Origin: Sclerodactyla briareus
Lineage: Eukaryota > Echinodermata > Holothuroidea > Dendrochirotida > Sclerodactylidae
Direction: 5' to 3'
Length of the DNA stretch: 64,000 nt
NCBI GenBank assembly: GCA_026419785.1
Contig: JAODTK010003743.1
Location: 113,501-177,500, forward strand
Part shown: positions 63,250 through 64,000 of the stretch, in pieces
How positions within the stretch are numbered: the stretch's first letter is position 1
Layout of the letters: every line of letters starts with the position of its first letter
Program-made: the position numbers and the translations under genes
Notes under the pieces: model-generated
Database searches by the model: none
What the model was told of the DNA's origin: nothing
Seen by the model: only the letters and a program-made list of their open reading frames with translations

Positions 63250-64000
63250 ATTATTTAATAGTGATTAGGGTGCTACAAACCGAAGGTAAATGAGTATTTA
63301 TTGACTGATGTGGGTATGTTGAAGGAGGGGTGAGAGGTCCTGGCGGTGATTTCTCATCGGTGGCGGATTCGCCTTTTTCTTGTTTTTACTGCACATGAAC
63401 ACTCCTGTTGCCACCATTAGAAGCCTTAAGCATGTTGAGGCTGACTTTAACCGCTAATATATGCAGCAATGGGAAAAATGCTGTTATGAGATATTCCATG
63501 TTTGGCAAAACTAGGTGTGCTGTTGTATCACATCTGTCATGATCGAAAATAGCGCATTACGCCAAAAACACAAACTTCACAACAATCAAAATATAGTGGT
63601 CACGGATTTCCCGAGAATCGATTTGAGGTTGCGAACCGAGGTAGCATCTTTGACATCGCTGGAAGTTTGTTCCAGTGGATGACCGAGGCATTAAAAAATG
63701 ACTTGTGACAGTATGATGTTGTTATGTTTTGCCCCTACAATGTTCTCCTCAATAATAGTGCACAAGCATTCAAATATATATCCAAGCAACGAACGTTGAC
63801 AAAGAGTGCAGTGGAACATGGCACATCATTTATCCATACTGATACACTTACAGGGAAACAGTTTCTGACAATGGCCTGCTAAATAATAAATGATTATTTT
63901 GCACATTTTTAAAAGTATGTTTTGAGTGCATGAAAAGAGAAAAAGAGAAAGAGATGAAAAGTTAACTGGCAGCTACGAAGAACATCTTCCTGTCGAAAGA
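63250..64000. other. Unassigned sequence
   Basis: No gene or repeat recognised up to the window end. Confidence 0.4.

Overview
This window looks like nuclear DNA from a metazoan, most likely a marine invertebrate. Bacterial gene organisation is absent and there are no long uninterrupted reading frames. Coding sequence appears only as short exons bounded by splice signals. The bulk is non-LTR retrotransposon remains, DNA transposons, tRNA-derived SINEs, satellites, (TA)n blocks and unusually many long G or C homopolymers. The recognisable protein modules (HYR, LDL-receptor class B) are widespread in animals, so the phylum cannot be fixed from the sequence alone.

The clearest host gene is on the minus strand between about 42.8 and 27.6 kb. 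Two exons (42709-42823 and 40433-40707) encode adjoining YWTD beta-propeller repeats and join across a phase-1 intron. A possible start of another propeller lies at 36.9-37.1 kb, a HYR-domain exon at 30605-30859, and a last exon with a transmembrane helix and cytoplasmic tail ends at 27568. I read these as parts of one mosaic type I membrane receptor whose introns are filled with repeats. Most of these exons carry one-base indels although their splice sites and protein consensus are well kept. That suggests uncorrected assembly errors or a very recent pseudogene.

The most interesting mobile element spans about 54.76-59.65 kb. Two inverted repeats of about 750 bp flank a broken gene. Its reconstructed motifs (E-A-E, D-T-D, G-C-D-T, G-K-x-x-K-x-A-W) follow the order seen in FEN1/XPG-type nucleases and end in a Cys-rich tail. 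It looks like a long-TIR DNA transposon without a familiar transposase.

Layout: 0-6.4 kb holds tandem and dispersed repeats and a possible transposon with repeated GCGGACGGGAC sites. LINE remains lie at 6.5-7.3 (-), 20.2-23.0 (+), 31.1 (+), 31.7-33.0 (-), 44.9-47.1 (-) and 51.9-52.6 kb (+). A MITE family occurs at 12.0-12.7 and 29.0-29.4 kb. hAT-like elements lie at 14.0-14.3 and 25.8-27.3 kb. A foldback with a (TA)n core is at 34.2-34.6 kb and a 310-bp satellite at 37.8-38.7 kb. A dispersed repeat with TATA-like and CACGTG motifs is at 41-51 kb. Long stretches in between show nothing I can name.
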